From Saprospiraceae bacterium (GTDB taxonomy: Bacteria > Bacteroidota > Bacteroidia > Chitinophagales > Saprospiraceae): a DNA stretch of 64,000 nucleotides. Positions 44,985-54,427 of this stretch are shown here, piece by piece; the stretch's first letter is position 1; every line of letters begins with the position of its first letter. Both the position numbers and the translations under genes were made by a program. The stretch lies in contig JANQQI010000023.1 in NCBI GenBank assembly GCA_028285085.1, positions 81,717-145,716 on the forward strand, given 5' to 3'. The notes under the pieces were generated by a model. It was not told where the DNA came from, made no database searches, and saw only the letters and a list, made by a program, of their open reading frames with translations.

Positions 44985-45021
44985 GGGACTAGAGCTATGA
45001 CGATCTAGTCTCTGTTTTTTT
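44985..45021 (+). terminator. Rho-independent terminator of the ECF operon
   Basis: GGGACTAGA / TCTAGTCTC stem (one G-T pair) with a 10-base loop, followed by TCTGTTTTTTT. Thirty-five bp after the last stop. The remaining gap to 45498 shows no gene or repeat I can support. Confidence 0.8.
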
Positions 45022-45498
45022 GCATTCATCCCAAGATCAAAAATCTAGAATACTTCTCTCTTTGAGTTATACCCTCATTTGCTCTTACGAGAACCTTCGG
45101 TTATTTGGCCAAAAACAATACGTTTTGATTTCACTCCATCAACATTATACCTTACCCTTTTAGCTTATTTCTACCAGACATCTAGTCGTATTTTAATACA
45201 GATGCTATTATTTTACTTTGAAAATAGCCACATCCATAAAAGGTAATTATTTAAAAGAACTTGAATTTAGTTTTACACGGTTGATTATTGGTGCAACCTG
45301 TAAGTGATTGATATGCAGTATTTTAAAAAATGAAATAACATCTAATGCAACATGACCTAAAACGGCTACTTCCCTCCGCAACATAACCTTTAATCATTGA
45401 TGGAATTACGCTAACATGACTAGGGAAAGGCCTCTATTTTTGACCCATCAAACGCGCTGTAACCTACAGCAATATTCGCAATTTAACTCCCCCTACTC

Positions 45499-48400
45499 AT
45501 GTACACCTCATTATTGTACCCTAAAACCAAATCTAACCATCTACTCTCTTGGAGTGCCGTGCTCTTTTTACTATGCTTGACTTTGACGGCTTACGCGCAG
45601 CCCGAACCAACCGTTTTCAAAACCATCACCCAAGACATTAATTTTGATATCCAACTAGAAGATGCGGTCTTGGATCCTAACCCGGATTTGTCGAATACTC
45701 GAGCCGAAATTCGACGGGATCTGGGAGATGATATCGAAAGCATGCAATCCGGTAACCTAGGCTTTACGATCATTATCAGCATCATGCAAAATATTTTGGG
45801 TGTCGATATTCCCGATTCGGTAGAAGATTTCTTATCCGAAATTGCGGGTTTTGCGACGACCATTTCCCCTCCGGCCGAAATAAGTATCGATATTCCCGTA
45901 GTGGCTGAAGGAAGTGCGGGGATCAGTCTGGACATCTCAATGGATTACGGCGGCTACATTGAAATCGGTAGCATCGGCACCGCACAAGTGGATATTCAGT
46001 ACCCTTTGACGGTGAGTGTCACCGCCCCTGAGGATGAACACTTTGGCTGCGGTGACAAGATTACCCTGGCAACTAGTTGTGAACTCGGAGATGATGCGGT
46101 AATGAATATTACGCCCGGTTTTTATAAAACAGAACTCGGTCCGATTCTCGGGGATTTGAGCATAGGGATGGATATTGGTGCGGAACTCTACCTCGGTGAC
46201 TGTGATCTGGAAATTGGTGACGAGGATTTTTGCACTAAGATATTTGATGAGTCAGAACCTTTGCTGAATGTACAAACGGTCGACGTGCCCACTATCCCGC
46301 CTTTTATTGTGATTTGTGATGATGTTTTCCGAGATGGTGCTAATTTGTTTGACCTGATAGAATGTGCAACCGGCGATTTTATCTACGGCGATGTCGTGGA
46401 TTTAATTCTGGCAACTTCAGGCTTGGATATCGACCCGGTTGATCTTGCTGAATTTTCCAGCGATGAAGTGAGTATTAATGCTCCTGACATACCTTCTACC
46501 GTTGATATTGACATCCCAGAATTTCAAGGCACTTTCAAAAAAGTACAACCAAGTGACCTTGATTTGACCACCATCGGTAAAACCCTGCGCGTGAGTGGTA
46601 CGGTAGAAGATTTGGCTAAACTCAGCCTGGATTTACTTTCTTTCCTGGACTATTTTGGCTTGCCCACCAGCTTCAGTGCAGGTGATGGTGCGTCGATCGA
46701 TCTGGGAGATATTAATTTGGAGCTATTCTCGGATCTCAGTTTGGCTTATGCCTTTACGCCCACTTTTACCGCGGATTTTGATTTAGGCACGCCCATGGAA
46801 TGGGAAGTCCGCAATCCTGCTTTGGGTAATATTTTGGTGAGTTCCAGTAATGGGGCCGAGCAGATTGTTCCAAATGTCACCATCGGTCATGATATCATCG
46901 TTTATTGGCCAGATGATTTAAATACTGAAGTCACCGTCAACGAAACCTTTAACGGTAGCGGAGGATTAACGACCAACACCAATTTGCAATATGGCAACGG
47001 TATTTCACTTAATATCCTGCAAATTGCTTTGCCACCCATTATTGATTTTACCTTATTTGAAGATGTTGAATTGATTGATACGGATTTAACCAATCCCGGT
47101 ACCATTGAAAATCATACGATTGATTTGAGTGATCAAATTCCTTCGGAGTCTAGCTCTTTTGTGCTGAACCCCGATGATATCGCGCCGGTATTAACACCTA
47201 AGACGACCACCGTGGAACTAGATATCAACGGAGATGGAAGTATCGAAGCTGCTGATGTCGTGGATTTTGCGAATAGCTTTGATTTGCCCTTAGAGGGAAC
47301 GGGAGAATTGGAAATCGTCTCAGTCGAACCTAATACTTTCGATTGTGATGATATCGGTCAAGTGCTTGTGGCGATTACCGCTATTGATGGCAATTGTAAT
47401 GAAACGACTGTAAGTGTAGATATTACGGTAGTGGATCTGTTACCTCCTTCTTTTACTGCGCCTGCGGATGTGACCATTGATTGTGTTTCTCAATTGGATG
47501 ACTTGAGCTTCACCGGTGAGGTCAGCAATGTGTACGATAACTGCGATCCTGAACCGGATGATGGTTATTGGGATACCGATGACTTTACGGTTTGTGGTGG
47601 TGGAACAGTGGTGCGTAGCTGGTCAATGAAAGATCGCTACGGAAATGTCAGCCCCGTACAAATTCAAAATATTACGATCACGACACCGTTTCCAATTAGC
47701 ATCAGTTGTCCGGCGGATCAGGTTGTTAACTGCGCCGAATACATCGAAGTTGATACTAATGATGTCGTCATTACGAATACTTGTAATTTGGGCTATACGC
47801 TGGTCGTTGAAGGTCCATTTATCAGTGGGACCGTAGGTTGTGATGGATCGGAATACCTTTATGTGTTCCGTGCTAAGGATCAGTGTGGCAATGTCGCAGA
47901 ATGTGAACAGCGCTTTTTTATCGAGAAAGAAGAACCTCTGGTGACTGTACCGCCAGGAGGAACGGTAGATTGCTTCTCTGAAATTTCGGTATCACCCGAT
48001 GATGCGACGGTAGTGATTGATTGCCCCTTTGATACCTATACGTTGAATGTCTCTCAAATACCGGAATTAAATGGTACAAAAGGCTGTCCGGGCACAACCT
48101 ACACTTACACTTACCGTGTGCGGGATAATTGCAATCGATTGGTCGAGGTGGAGCGGGTATTTACCAATGCAGATACACCGGCACCGACGATTACCGCTCC
48201 CGAAGATTTGACTGTAAGATGTTTAGCGGCTGTTTACGCCAAAGCAGAGAACGCGACGGTCAATGTATTTTGTGAAGATGCGGAGTATGAAGTGGATTTA
48301 AGCGGACCAGTGATCAGTGGTGCGGTCGATTGTCCTGCTACGACTTATACCTATACTTACACCTTGACGGATGCTTGTGGACGGACGGCGAGCGATGAAC

Positions 48401-49281
48401 AAGTCTTCACCGTGGCGAATGACGGTCCGGAGATTAACTGCCCAAGTGATCTACAGATTACCAGTTGCTACGGTGGCGATTACTTAGCCGTCATCGAAGC
48501 TTGGTTGACCAACGTGAGTGCGACTTCTTCTTGTGGTTTTCCTTTAACGGTGACTAACGATTTTAATCCTAATAATCTAGGGACCTGCTACTGGAACCTT
48601 TATAATCCCGTGAATTTCCGTGCTACCGATGCTTGTGGACGAACAAGTACTTGTACCGCACAGATCATCATTTTTGATAATGAACCACCCATTATTTTTG
48701 AACCGGCTCAAGATCAAGTCATGGCTTGTGGACCCAATACTCAGCAGGCATTCCAAGATTGGATCAATAACCATGGCTATGCGCTTGCGGTCGATGATTG
48801 TAGCGATGAGCAATTAAGCTGGACGACACAACCTGCTAACCCAACCCTCAACTGTAATGGTAATGCTAATGTCACGGTGACCTTCTGCGCAGTTGATCCA
48901 TGTGGGAATACCAGTTGTACCACGGCCACCTTCTTTGGTTCTGGTGCGGGTAATATGACAGTGCAAAACCAGAATCCCGTAGCCGAGAATCCACGTCAGA
49001 CAGTGACCACCACGAGCGACCAACTCGAAGTGTTTCAAAATAACCCTAATCCGTTCAAACAACAAACTAGTATTGGCTTCCGACTGCCAAAATCTGCATT
49101 GATTCATTTCAAAGTATTTGACGCCACCGGTAGGTTGATTTATCAACTGGATCAGCCATTCGCTGCCGGTTTACATGAACTGGGACTAGATCAAAGTGAT
49201 TTACCAGCCAGCGGCTTATTGTATTATACCCTCAGCGATGGGGAAACCTCCGTAACTCAAAAGATGATTTTATTGGATTAG
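45499..49281 (+). CDS. Giant secreted adhesin-like protein with T9SS sorting domain
   Basis: 1260 residues with signal peptide ending LTAYAQ. The N-terminal 550 residues are strand-rich and unassigned. From about 570 there is an EF-hand/dockerin-like loop DINGDGSIEAADVVDFA, then several HYR/Ig-like repeats with paired cysteines and the phrase RVRDNCNR or RAKDQCGN (for example FRAKDQCGNVAEC). The C-terminus (EVFQNNPNPFKQQTSIGFRLPKSA ... LYYTLSDGETSV) is a type A T9SS domain. Probably a cell-surface adhesin or matrix protein. Confidence 0.85.
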   Translation: MYTSLLYPKTKSNHLLSWSAVLFLLCLTLTAYAQPEPTVFKTITQDINFDIQLEDAVLDPNPDLSNTRAEIRRDLGDDIESMQSGNLGFTIIISIMQNILGVDIPDSVEDFLSEIAGFATTISPPAEISIDIPVVAEGSAGISLDISMDYGGYIEIGSIGTAQVDIQYPLTVSVTAPEDEHFGCGDKITLATSCELGDDAVMNITPGFYKTELGPILGDLSIGMDIGAELYLGDCDLEIGDEDFCTKIFDESEPLLNVQTVDVPTIPPFIVICDDVFRDGANLFDLIECATGDFIYGDVVDLILATSGLDIDPVDLAEFSSDEVSINAPDIPSTVDIDIPEFQGTFKKVQPSDLDLTTIGKTLRVSGTVEDLAKLSLDLLSFLDYFGLPTSFSAGDGASIDLGDINLELFSDLSLAYAFTPTFTADFDLGTPMEWEVRNPALGNILVSSSNGAEQIVPNVTIGHDIIVYWPDDLNTEVTVNETFNGSGGLTTNTNLQYGNGISLNILQIALPPIIDFTLFEDVELIDTDLTNPGTIENHTIDLSDQIPSESSSFVLNPDDIAPVLTPKTTTVELDINGDGSIEAADVVDFANSFDLPLEGTGELEIVSVEPNTFDCDDIGQVLVAITAIDGNCNETTVSVDITVVDLLPPSFTAPADVTIDCVSQLDDLSFTGEVSNVYDNCDPEPDDGYWDTDDFTVCGGGTVVRSWSMKDRYGNVSPVQIQNITITTPFPISISCPADQVVNCAEYIEVDTNDVVITNTCNLGYTLVVEGPFISGTVGCDGSEYLYVFRAKDQCGNVAECEQRFFIEKEEPLVTVPPGGTVDCFSEISVSPDDATVVIDCPFDTYTLNVSQIPELNGTKGCPGTTYTYTYRVRDNCNRLVEVERVFTNADTPAPTITAPEDLTVRCLAAVYAKAENATVNVFCEDAEYEVDLSGPVISGAVDCPATTYTYTYTLTDACGRTASDEQVFTVANDGPEINCPSDLQITSCYGGDYLAVIEAWLTNVSATSSCGFPLTVTNDFNPNNLGTCYWNLYNPVNFRATDACGRTSTCTAQIIIFDNEPPIIFEPAQDQVMACGPNTQQAFQDWINNHGYALAVDDCSDEQLSWTTQPANPTLNCNGNANVTVTFCAVDPCGNTSCTTATFFGSGAGNMTVQNQNPVAENPRQTVTTTSDQLEVFQNNPNPFKQQTSIGFRLPKSALIHFKVFDATGRLIYQLDQPFAAGLHELGLDQSDLPASGLLYYTLSDGETSVTQKMILLD

Positions 49282-49319
49282 ATCTCGAAAGGGATCGCCG
49301 TTTTTGGTATTAGAGTTTC

Positions 49320-49352
49320 GGCCCTGGAGAGATCTGGGGCCTTTTTTGTTTT
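49320..49352 (+). terminator. Rho-independent terminator
   Basis: GGCCC-N11-GGGGCC stem followed by TTTTTTGTTTTTT, about 38 bp after the adhesin stop. Confidence 0.75.
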
Positions 49353-49468
49353 TTCAATAACAATGGTGAATGAAACCATCTACTTTTCTAAAAATCTCTT
49401 AACTTTCGTTTGCTGCTTCCAAATCGTCTGAAGCTTAATAAGTCCTGTCAAATCCTAAATTATATATT

Positions 49469-50344
49469 ATGTCAAACCTCGGATTAATTATCGAAGAACG
49501 TAGCCGCGATATTGGTGACTTTTTGGTTGGTCGCCTCATTCCTTTTCGCAAAAAGCGTATGGTTGGCCCCTTCATTTTTATTGACCATATGGGACCTTCT
49601 TCGATTCAACCGGGGCATTATATGGACATAGGACAACATCCGCATATCGGCTTATCGACCTTGACCTTTCTGTTTGAGGGGGAAATTATGCATCGGGATA
49701 CCTTGGGTACCGAGCAGCGTGTGACGCCCGGTGCTGTAGGCTGGATGACGGCCGGCCGAGGCATTGTACACACAGAACGAACACCGATCGACTTGCGTGA
49801 TGGTGGTACCTACCCGGTACATGGTTTTCAGATTTGGGTGGCCTTACCGAAACATTTGGAAGACATGAATCCCGAGTTTTCCTACACTCCGGCCGATCAA
49901 CTGCCACATTGGGAAGAACAAGGCTTGACGCTGAAGCTGGTTGCGGGGCAAGGATTTGGTCGTCAATCACCCGTGCCGGTCTTCTCAGAGTTATTTATGA
50001 TGGAAGCTCGCTCAACGGAGAAAACGGTCCTGGAAATCGCCGGCCAATTGAGTGGAGAAATTGGCATTTGCATCGTCGATGGCTACATCGAAGCCTGCGA
50101 CGAACGACTCGACAAAGGGCGGATGTTGGTTTCTAAAGCCATGGACACCTGCCGGATTACGGTCGGCGAAAACACCCATCTTTTACTCTTTGGTGGGCAG
50201 CCCTTCCCGGAGGAACGACACATCTACTGGAACTTCGTCGCGTCGGACAAGGAACGTATCGAGGCTGCCAAGACCCGCTGGGCCGATAAAGCATTTGAAA
50301 TGGTGCCCGGCGAAACAGGATATATTCCTCTGCCGGGCAAGTAG
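49469..50344 (+). CDS. Pirin-family protein
   Basis: 291 residues, a bicupin. The metal-site motifs are HPHIGLSTLTFLFEGEIMHRDTLG and GRGIVHTE in the N-terminal cupin; the C-terminal cupin is less conserved, ending FEMVPGETGYIPLPG. Pirins bind iron; some have quercetinase activity. Function here unassigned. It ends about 50 bp from the convergent Usp gene. Confidence 0.92.
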   Translation: MSNLGLIIEERSRDIGDFLVGRLIPFRKKRMVGPFIFIDHMGPSSIQPGHYMDIGQHPHIGLSTLTFLFEGEIMHRDTLGTEQRVTPGAVGWMTAGRGIVHTERTPIDLRDGGTYPVHGFQIWVALPKHLEDMNPEFSYTPADQLPHWEEQGLTLKLVAGQGFGRQSPVPVFSELFMMEARSTEKTVLEIAGQLSGEIGICIVDGYIEACDERLDKGRMLVSKAMDTCRITVGENTHLLLFGGQPFPEERHIYWNFVASDKERIEAAKTRWADKAFEMVPGETGYIPLPGK

Positions 50345-50392
50345 GTGTTTTTTAGACTTTCTTCTTTGAATTGTTCATCATCTCATTTACTA

Positions 50393-51256
50393 TCAATGCC
50401 GCTTCAATACTAACAGCGGCACCTCGGTATGCAAAGCCATCGACTTGGTGGTGCTCTTGTGGAATAAGCGATTCCAAAACGTATGTTGCGGCTGGTACAT
50501 AATCAGCATGGCCGTTGGATTGGACTCGATAAATCCGTTTACTTCCAGAGCAATGTCCTTGCCTGGAATGTGATGTAGCTCGATATTCGAAAACTGTTGG
50601 TGTCCGAGGAGGAAAGCAGCAATTTGCTCAAGTAAATCCCAGGCTTCTGGATCACCTTCTACTTTGATATTAACGTGTAGCAGATCAACTTTTGGCTTAG
50701 CAGGATTTAAAACATCCAGGGCCTGCCACAATTTGAATGGATCAGCTGCATCGACATTAGTGGCGTAGGTGACACGCTCAATGGCTTGAAATTGTGCCCC
50801 ATCGGGGATGACAAGTACACTGGCAATCGCTCTTTCCACTACGTGGCTTGTCACTGCGCCCATTAATTTTTCGATACGTGACCGACTTTCTCCCCGGCTG
50901 CCCATGACGATGAGGTCGCAGTCGTCGCGCTCCGCGATATAGACGATGGTGCGCGACGCCGAGTTACCGAACTCCATATTGGAAGTGATCTGCGGAATGT
51001 GTTTCAACTGATTTCCCAAAGCAGAGAGATTCTCATCGACGAATTGCTGCAATTTTTTGCGAGTCTCCATCAATTGCTCTTGTGTTGTCTGAATGGCCAT
51101 CAATGGCGCTTCCAGAGACTCCGCTTCGGCGTGGAGAACGTGTAGCACTTGAATCGAAGAGGCATCCATATCGGCTAGCTGTACGGCGTAGCGAAATGCG
51201 TTGGCCGCTGAGGCCGAAAAATCTACCGGGACGAGTATTTTCATTTGTTTTTGCAT
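50393..51256 (-). CDS. Tandem-domain universal stress protein
   Basis: 287 residues from MQKQMKILVPVDFS (or the fifth residue). Two Usp domains; the first has a slightly altered ATP motif, GSRG then ten residues then G-A instead of nine and G-S/T, so ATP binding is uncertain. The second (from about residue 157, RVTYATNV) lacks the motif. It starts 3 bp after the stop of another Usp gene, so the two form an operon. Confidence 0.9.
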   Translation of the reverse strand: MQKQMKILVPVDFSASAANAFRYAVQLADMDASSIQVLHVLHAEAESLEAPLMAIQTTQEQLMETRKKLQQFVDENLSALGNQLKHIPQITSNMEFGNSASRTIVYIAERDDCDLIVMGSRGESRSRIEKLMGAVTSHVVERAIASVLVIPDGAQFQAIERVTYATNVDAADPFKLWQALDVLNPAKPKVDLLHVNIKVEGDPEAWDLLEQIAAFLLGHQQFSNIELHHIPGKDIALEVNGFIESNPTAMLIMYQPQHTFWNRLFHKSTTKSMALHTEVPLLVLKRH

Positions 51257-51259
51257 GGC

Positions 51260-52141
51260 TTAGCGGATAATCAAGATCGGTTTGTTAGGCAATAAATTGA
51301 TTAAGGACTCGGTGACGCTACCGAACAGAAATTTTTCAAAAGCCGTGTGACCCTGCGCACCAAGTACAATAAGATCCACCGGGCGTTCTTTCTGAAAATC
51401 TTGGATGCACGCAGCTATATTATTGTGATAATTATCCACGACATCTTTCTGCATACGATCGTCGTAAAGACCATATTTGACCTGGAAATCATCGAAGCTA
51501 CGCCAAGCGGCTTCTTTCAATACGTCCCAGTAGGCAGGTTGCAAAGACATGCCATAATAAGTATCCGAGCGTGGGATTTGGATGACATTCAATGCATTAA
51601 TCGTGGCATCTTCGGTTGCCAGTTCAATAGCCATGTGCATGGCTTTGGCAGAATCCTTAGAAAAATCGACGGGGACTAGCACGTTATCGAGTTGGTCGGG
51701 AAGTTCCTCCGGCACAAACAAAACGTGGCAGTCTACCTTGCGGGCAATGCGTTTAGCAGTGATTCCGCTACCACTGCTTTCATTTTTTTGGCCTACGACC
51801 AAGAGATCAATATCCAGTTGTTCGATTAATTCTACGAGTTTGGGGTAGGTACGTCCTTCCCGAACGAGTACATCAACCTCTACACTAGAATTAGCAAATA
51901 AGGGATCGGCTTGCCCCATAAGCACATCTTCGATTTTTTCATCCAGAGGATAAGCATCAACGAATAATTTCTGGATATTTTCATCCGTATTGGCGGGGAT
52001 CAATATACTGGGAATAATATGTGCAAGATGCAGTCTTTTGACAATAACCTGATTGGAAAGTTGCCGGACAAAAGTCAAGAGTTTTTCATCCATTGGACTA
52101 AAATCGGTTGCCACTAAGACATTATTAAAATGAGGTTTCAT
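51260..52141 (-). CDS. Tandem-domain universal stress protein
   Basis: 293 residues. Domain 1 (MKPHFNNVLVATDFS) lacks the glycine motif; domain 2 (from about 150, VLVPVDFSKDSAKAMH) has a complete G-x2-G-x9-G-S motif (GAQGHTAFEKFLFGS). The active half is thus the reverse of the Usp at 4134. First gene of the Usp pair. The upstream 240-bp gap holds a repeat copy but no perfect FNR-type dyad. Confidence 0.92.
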   Translation of the reverse strand: MKPHFNNVLVATDFSPMDEKLLTFVRQLSNQVIVKRLHLAHIIPSILIPANTDENIQKLFVDAYPLDEKIEDVLMGQADPLFANSSVEVDVLVREGRTYPKLVELIEQLDIDLLVVGQKNESSGSGITAKRIARKVDCHVLFVPEELPDQLDNVLVPVDFSKDSAKAMHMAIELATEDATINALNVIQIPRSDTYYGMSLQPAYWDVLKEAAWRSFDDFQVKYGLYDDRMQKDVVDNYHNNIAACIQDFQKERPVDLIVLGAQGHTAFEKFLFGSVTESLINLLPNKPILIIR

Positions 52142-52263
52142 ATTGGTTAGAATTAAGATTTGAAAAGGTAGATGTTAAGCGTATATCTATTTTGTAAAAG
52201 ATGTTTTTTGATTTCATGATCCTTAGACAATTTCATTTGCTATGAATCTGTGCACCATTGAAT

Positions 52264-52334
52264 CAACCTTTGGAAATTTTGGCGTGAAAGCAATTAAATT
52301 GCGGGTTAGCCATTTTATCAAGAGCTTTCCAGAA
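52264..52334. repeat. Half copy of the inverted-repeat element
   Basis: CAACCTTTGGAAATTTTGGC and the following bases match the left arm at 25578-25645 (CAATTAAA, GCGGG, AGCC-TTTT, CTTTCCAGA) with a few differences. The right arm is absent here, so this is a decayed or half-size copy. It lies in the gap upstream of the Usp pair. Confidence 0.65.
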
Positions 52335-52381
52335 GAATGAAAGCAATAATTTGAAATCGTTAATAGTATCAAATACTTTTA

Positions 52382-52792
52382 TCATACACCGAAAAAGGAC
52401 TTGGTTTTAGCAATCTTCTGCGGATCAGTCATCTTATCCGCTGCTTCGACTTGAATTGGAATGGTTCTACCCCAAGGTTGCTCAGCAATTACATTTTGTA
52501 ACTTATCTTTCATCTCCGCCGGCCCAAAAATATACAAGCGGTTTACCGGCTTAACCAACTCAATAATGCTGTCAAAATAAGCCTGCTGCTGGTGCTTGCG
52601 TCGCTCGGCATACTTTTTTTCCGAGACGGTATCCATTGGACCCCAAGGCGTTTTAGCCCGGGCGCCACCCACCGCGCGATAATCTTCAATATCGGAATCG
52701 ACAGAGTGGGTTTGGATTGTATTATTTTCCAGGAGGATGACAAAGGCTGATTTCGTATCTAGCCAAATACCACAAAACTTTAGGGAACTCAT
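52382..52792 (-). CDS. Small eRF1/Pelota domain-3-like protein
   Basis: 136 residues from MSSLKFCGIWLDTKSAFVI; the track start 55 codons earlier runs through the divergent promoter and is rejected. The strand GIWLDTKSAFVILLE and the later VNRLYIFGPAEMKDKLQNVI resemble the C-terminal domain of bacterial eRF1-like (baeRF) proteins. The similarity is by eye and could be superficial. Divergent from a Usp across a 157-bp region that contains three perfect FNR-type dyads. Confidence 0.6.
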   Translation of the reverse strand: MSSLKFCGIWLDTKSAFVILLENNTIQTHSVDSDIEDYRAVGGARAKTPWGPMDTVSEKKYAERRKHQQQAYFDSIIELVKPVNRLYIFGPAEMKDKLQNVIAEQPWGRTIPIQVEAADKMTDPQKIAKTKSFFGV

Positions 52793-52840
52793 AATTGCTC
52801 TTTTTTTCTTCAAAACTATCCGTTCCGGGACGGATCGTGG

Positions 52841-52924
52841 GTGATAAGGATCATTTTTCCAACTGATAATTATCATCATCCCCGGCTTTGGATTGAAACA
52901 TCTTTGAAGTGTGATCAAAATCAT
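52841..52924. promoter_or_regulatory. Cluster of three perfect FNR/CRP-type dyads
   Basis: GTGATAAGGATCAT (52841-52854), CTGATAATTATCAT (52863-52876) and GTGATCAAAATCAT (52911-52924) each contain a perfect TGAT-N4-ATCA core. Random expectation for this 8-base pattern is about one per 65 kb. They fill the divergent promoter between the eRF1-like gene and a Usp gene; the outer sites are about 55 and 32 bp from the two starts. Confidence 0.75.
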
Positions 52925-52949
52925 TCTACACCAAAAAAGCCAAATTATT

Positions 52950-53876
52950 ATGTCCACTGATAAGCTCGAATCAACTACCCTTCAGCAAACTGAACCAATG
53001 ACTATTAATCAAGCACTCGTGGGCTTGGCCCTCGACAGGACAGATCGTGGATTAGTACGCTATTGGAATTTTTTTACGCAACAAGTCCCCACGAGTGCCA
53101 GTTATTTTATGCATGTTTTGCCGGCTGTCGATGATATACGGCAAATGGTGAAAGAAGAGTTTGGTGCGTTGATTCTCAATGAAACTTTGACTAAACGGAT
53201 GGAAGAAGAAGTGGAGGAGGGGTTTATGCAACGTGATCAAATGTACGTTGAATACGATGTGCGGGAGGGGAATGCCCTACAAGAAATGCTCAATAGCGCG
53301 GAGTCTCTAAATATTGATTTATTAGTGGTTGGCCAGAGTAAAGGACGTATTAAGCCGAATATTTTGGCGCGTAATTTAGTACGTCAGACCAATGCTAATG
53401 CTTTAGTCATTCCTACCGATGCCAAAGCTGATATTTCTAATATTTTGGTGCCCATTGATTTTTCACCGAATGCAATGCGCTCTTTGCGATCCGCAATTAG
53501 CTTGCAAGCCCAATTGGAAGCACCAGCTAAGATTACCTGTCTTTATGTTTATACCGTCCCGGATTTAAATCATTTTAAATGGGATGGCCCTTGGATTCAA
53601 TTAAAAAGTACAGTAACTAATAATATCCAAGATGGCTTTAATGCTTTTGTTAGTACACATTTTCCTGAGCAAAAAGATCAGTTAGAAATAGCCATGGTCG
53701 AAAGAACAGACGGAAGTGTTGCAAAAAGTATTATTAACTATGCCGCTGAAAATAATTGTGACTTTATGTGCCTCGGTGCAAAAGGACATTCAAAAGTGCA
53801 TTTACTTTTACTCGGAAGTGTCACTGAAGGTGTTTTAAGTATGAATAATGACCTTCCGGTTTTAATTGTGAAGTAA
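52950..53876 (+). CDS. Tandem-domain universal stress protein
   Basis: 308 residues from MSTDKLESTTLQQ; the track start 13 codons earlier overlaps a dyad and is rejected. The N-terminal domain is diverged (begins around NQALVGLALD); the C-terminal domain (from ISNILVPIDFSPNAMRSLR) has the full motif GAKGHSKVHLLLLGS and ends LPVLIVK. Downstream is the paralogue of the small protein at 3569, repeating the Usp/small-protein pairing. Confidence 0.9.
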   Translation: MSTDKLESTTLQQTEPMTINQALVGLALDRTDRGLVRYWNFFTQQVPTSASYFMHVLPAVDDIRQMVKEEFGALILNETLTKRMEEEVEEGFMQRDQMYVEYDVREGNALQEMLNSAESLNIDLLVVGQSKGRIKPNILARNLVRQTNANALVIPTDAKADISNILVPIDFSPNAMRSLRSAISLQAQLEAPAKITCLYVYTVPDLNHFKWDGPWIQLKSTVTNNIQDGFNAFVSTHFPEQKDQLEIAMVERTDGSVAKSIINYAAENNCDFMCLGAKGHSKVHLLLLGSVTEGVLSMNNDLPVLIVK

Positions 53877-54031
53877 GAAGAGAATAGTTAGACTTTAGCG
53901 CCATTTTACCTTTAGAAGATAATTGGAAATAATAAAATAGTTGTTTTGAAATAAGCTTTTAAGAATAATTTTGTCCAACGTCTAACGTCTCTCTACTAGA
54001 AAATAATTCTGAACGAAAATAATATTAAACA

Positions 54032-54403
54032 ATGAATATCTTAGATAGCAAAAAAATCACTGAAATTCAACAGGAATTCAATACCAAATTTAATAACCTG
54101 AAAATCGAATTTTATACCTCCGGTCACGAAGAGGGAGAAGGTTCAAAGGACAGTGAGAGAATTAATCCCAATGAAACTATAGGCAATGTTCGCCAAATTC
54201 AAAAAACGGGCGATCTGAGTATTAATGGACATTTAAAAGTCAGCACTTTGGAACAGCGATTTTTAGAAGACTATGGTTTGAATGTGCAAGTCTTTCGACG
54301 TTCTGGGAGCATTTGGCTACAAACAACTTCGACGGATAGCTGGACCCTGACGGAACAAAATGAGCATGGCAAAACGCCATTTTACACAACCGATTCTGAG
54401 TAG
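54032..54403 (+). CDS. Small conserved protein, paralogue of the one at 3569
   Basis: 123 residues, soluble. See the matching blocks quoted at 3569: the WLQT-x3-D-x-WTL-x-EQN segment near the C-terminus is the best conserved. The middle (EGSKDSERINPNETIGNVRQI) is more polar than in the other copy. No named domain. It lies 155 bp after the Usp gene and 24 bp before the VIT gene. Confidence 0.85.
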   Translation: MNILDSKKITEIQQEFNTKFNNLKIEFYTSGHEEGEGSKDSERINPNETIGNVRQIQKTGDLSINGHLKVSTLEQRFLEDYGLNVQVFRRSGSIWLQTTSTDSWTLTEQNEHGKTPFYTTDSE

Positions 54404-54427
54404 AATTGCTATTGTGAATTTCTAATT

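Noticed and set aside
52142-52381. FNR-type dyad upstream of the 51260-52141 Usp
   Set aside because: TGATCCTTAGAC and TGATTTCATGAT were checked; neither has the ATCA half in the right place.
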